From: Magicicada septendecula
Taxonomy: Eukaryota > Arthropoda > Insecta > Hemiptera > Cicadidae
Assembly (NCBI GenBank): GCA_034769895.1
Contig: CM068372.1
Coordinates: 370,345,258-370,409,257, forward strand
Direction: 5' to 3'
Length of the DNA: 64,000 nt
Part shown: one piece after another, positions 63,790-64,000 of the stretch
Position numbering within the stretch: position 1 is the first letter of the stretch
Layout of the letters: each line of letters opens with the position of its first letter
Notes under the pieces: generated by a model
The model's input: the letters and a program-made list of their open reading frames with translations, nothing else
What the model was told of the DNA's origin: nothing
Database searches by the model: none
Program-made: the position numbers and the translations under genes

Positions 63790-64000
63790 ATTTACATTAA
63801 AATGAAAAAATTATAATTTTATTGCCTGGCAACAAAATTATTTTATTTTTAACAATTACCATTGTTTCAAAAAGTTTAAATAAAATTTTCAAGTACTTTA
63901 CTCTTGTTAAAACGTAAAAGGTTGCAGGTAAACTACCCCTTCCCCTTAACCGATCTTCACCAAAATCTAAAGGCCTTGAGTCTTATACAATTCACTGACG
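63790..64000 (-). repeat. Multi-module dispersed repeat, copy F (runs off the window)
   Basis: TTTACATTAAAATGAAAAAATTATAATTTTATTGCC-type opening as at 61495 and 36690, then GTTGCAGGTAAACTACCCC (63922) and CCGATCTTCACCAAAATC. Matches 61495-61700 closely. Confidence 0.8.

Overview
The window reads as AT-rich, repeat-saturated nuclear DNA of an insect. There are no bacterial-style operons; splice sites, degenerate non-LTR, Penelope, hAT, pogo/Tigger, Helitron and Ginger-type elements, long microsatellites and frequent TAGGCCTA-type words are present. The style and mix of repeats is what I would expect of a blattodean (cockroach or termite) genome such as Periplaneta, but that is inference from general familiarity, not a search.

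Host gene content is very small. On the minus strand a 155-nt exon (4352-4506) with a clean acceptor and a GTAAGT donor encodes the N-terminal membrane anchor and Arg-Pro-x-Pro linker typical of long-chain acyl-CoA synthetase (ACSL). At 49114-49126 (minus) an ATG preceded by an in-frame stop, followed by four codons and one extra base, ends at another GTAAGT donor whose phase fits that exon exactly. The CpG-rich block just upstream (49190-49530) carries CRE, CCAAT and CACGTG words and looks like the promoter. I therefore read most of the window (about 4.5-49.1 kb) as one ~44.6-kb first intron of an ACSL gene running right to left, with exon 3 and later exons beyond the left edge.

Left third (1-19 kb): LINE 3'-ends, a Penelope GIY-YIG remnant, an inverted repeat carrying a hammerhead-like motif, a nine-copy 97-bp minisatellite, a LINE inserted into a LINE with a 10-bp target duplication, and a 1.5-kb Ginger-like element with 240-bp terminal repeats. 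Middle (19-44 kb): a second Penelope remnant with a hammerhead-like motif just downstream, copies of a multi-module repeat family (19.6-21.6 kb, and inverted at 31.6-33.0 kb), a 248-bp insertion carrying a hammerhead-like core, several LINE reverse-transcriptase pseudogenes, a 68/80-bp minisatellite, a solo LTR with a textbook TATA/Inr promoter, and a pogo-type MITE. Right third (44-64 kb): a TTAA-flanked element encoding a broken 'Mutator-like' transposase inserted in the terminal repeat of another element; an old hAT element split by a younger hAT that itself carries two MITEs; four copies of a repeat all holding the same 170-bp hammerhead-bearing insert; a Helitron; and a dead Tigger transposase.

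The most interesting theme is the recurrence of hammerhead-ribozyme-like folds (CUGANGA - hairpin - GAAAC) at about ten places. They are linked to Penelope remnants or to short (170-248 bp) insertions with 13-16-bp target duplications, which resembles an animal retrozyme system. All coordinates and base pairings were read by eye; no alignment, folding program or database search was run.
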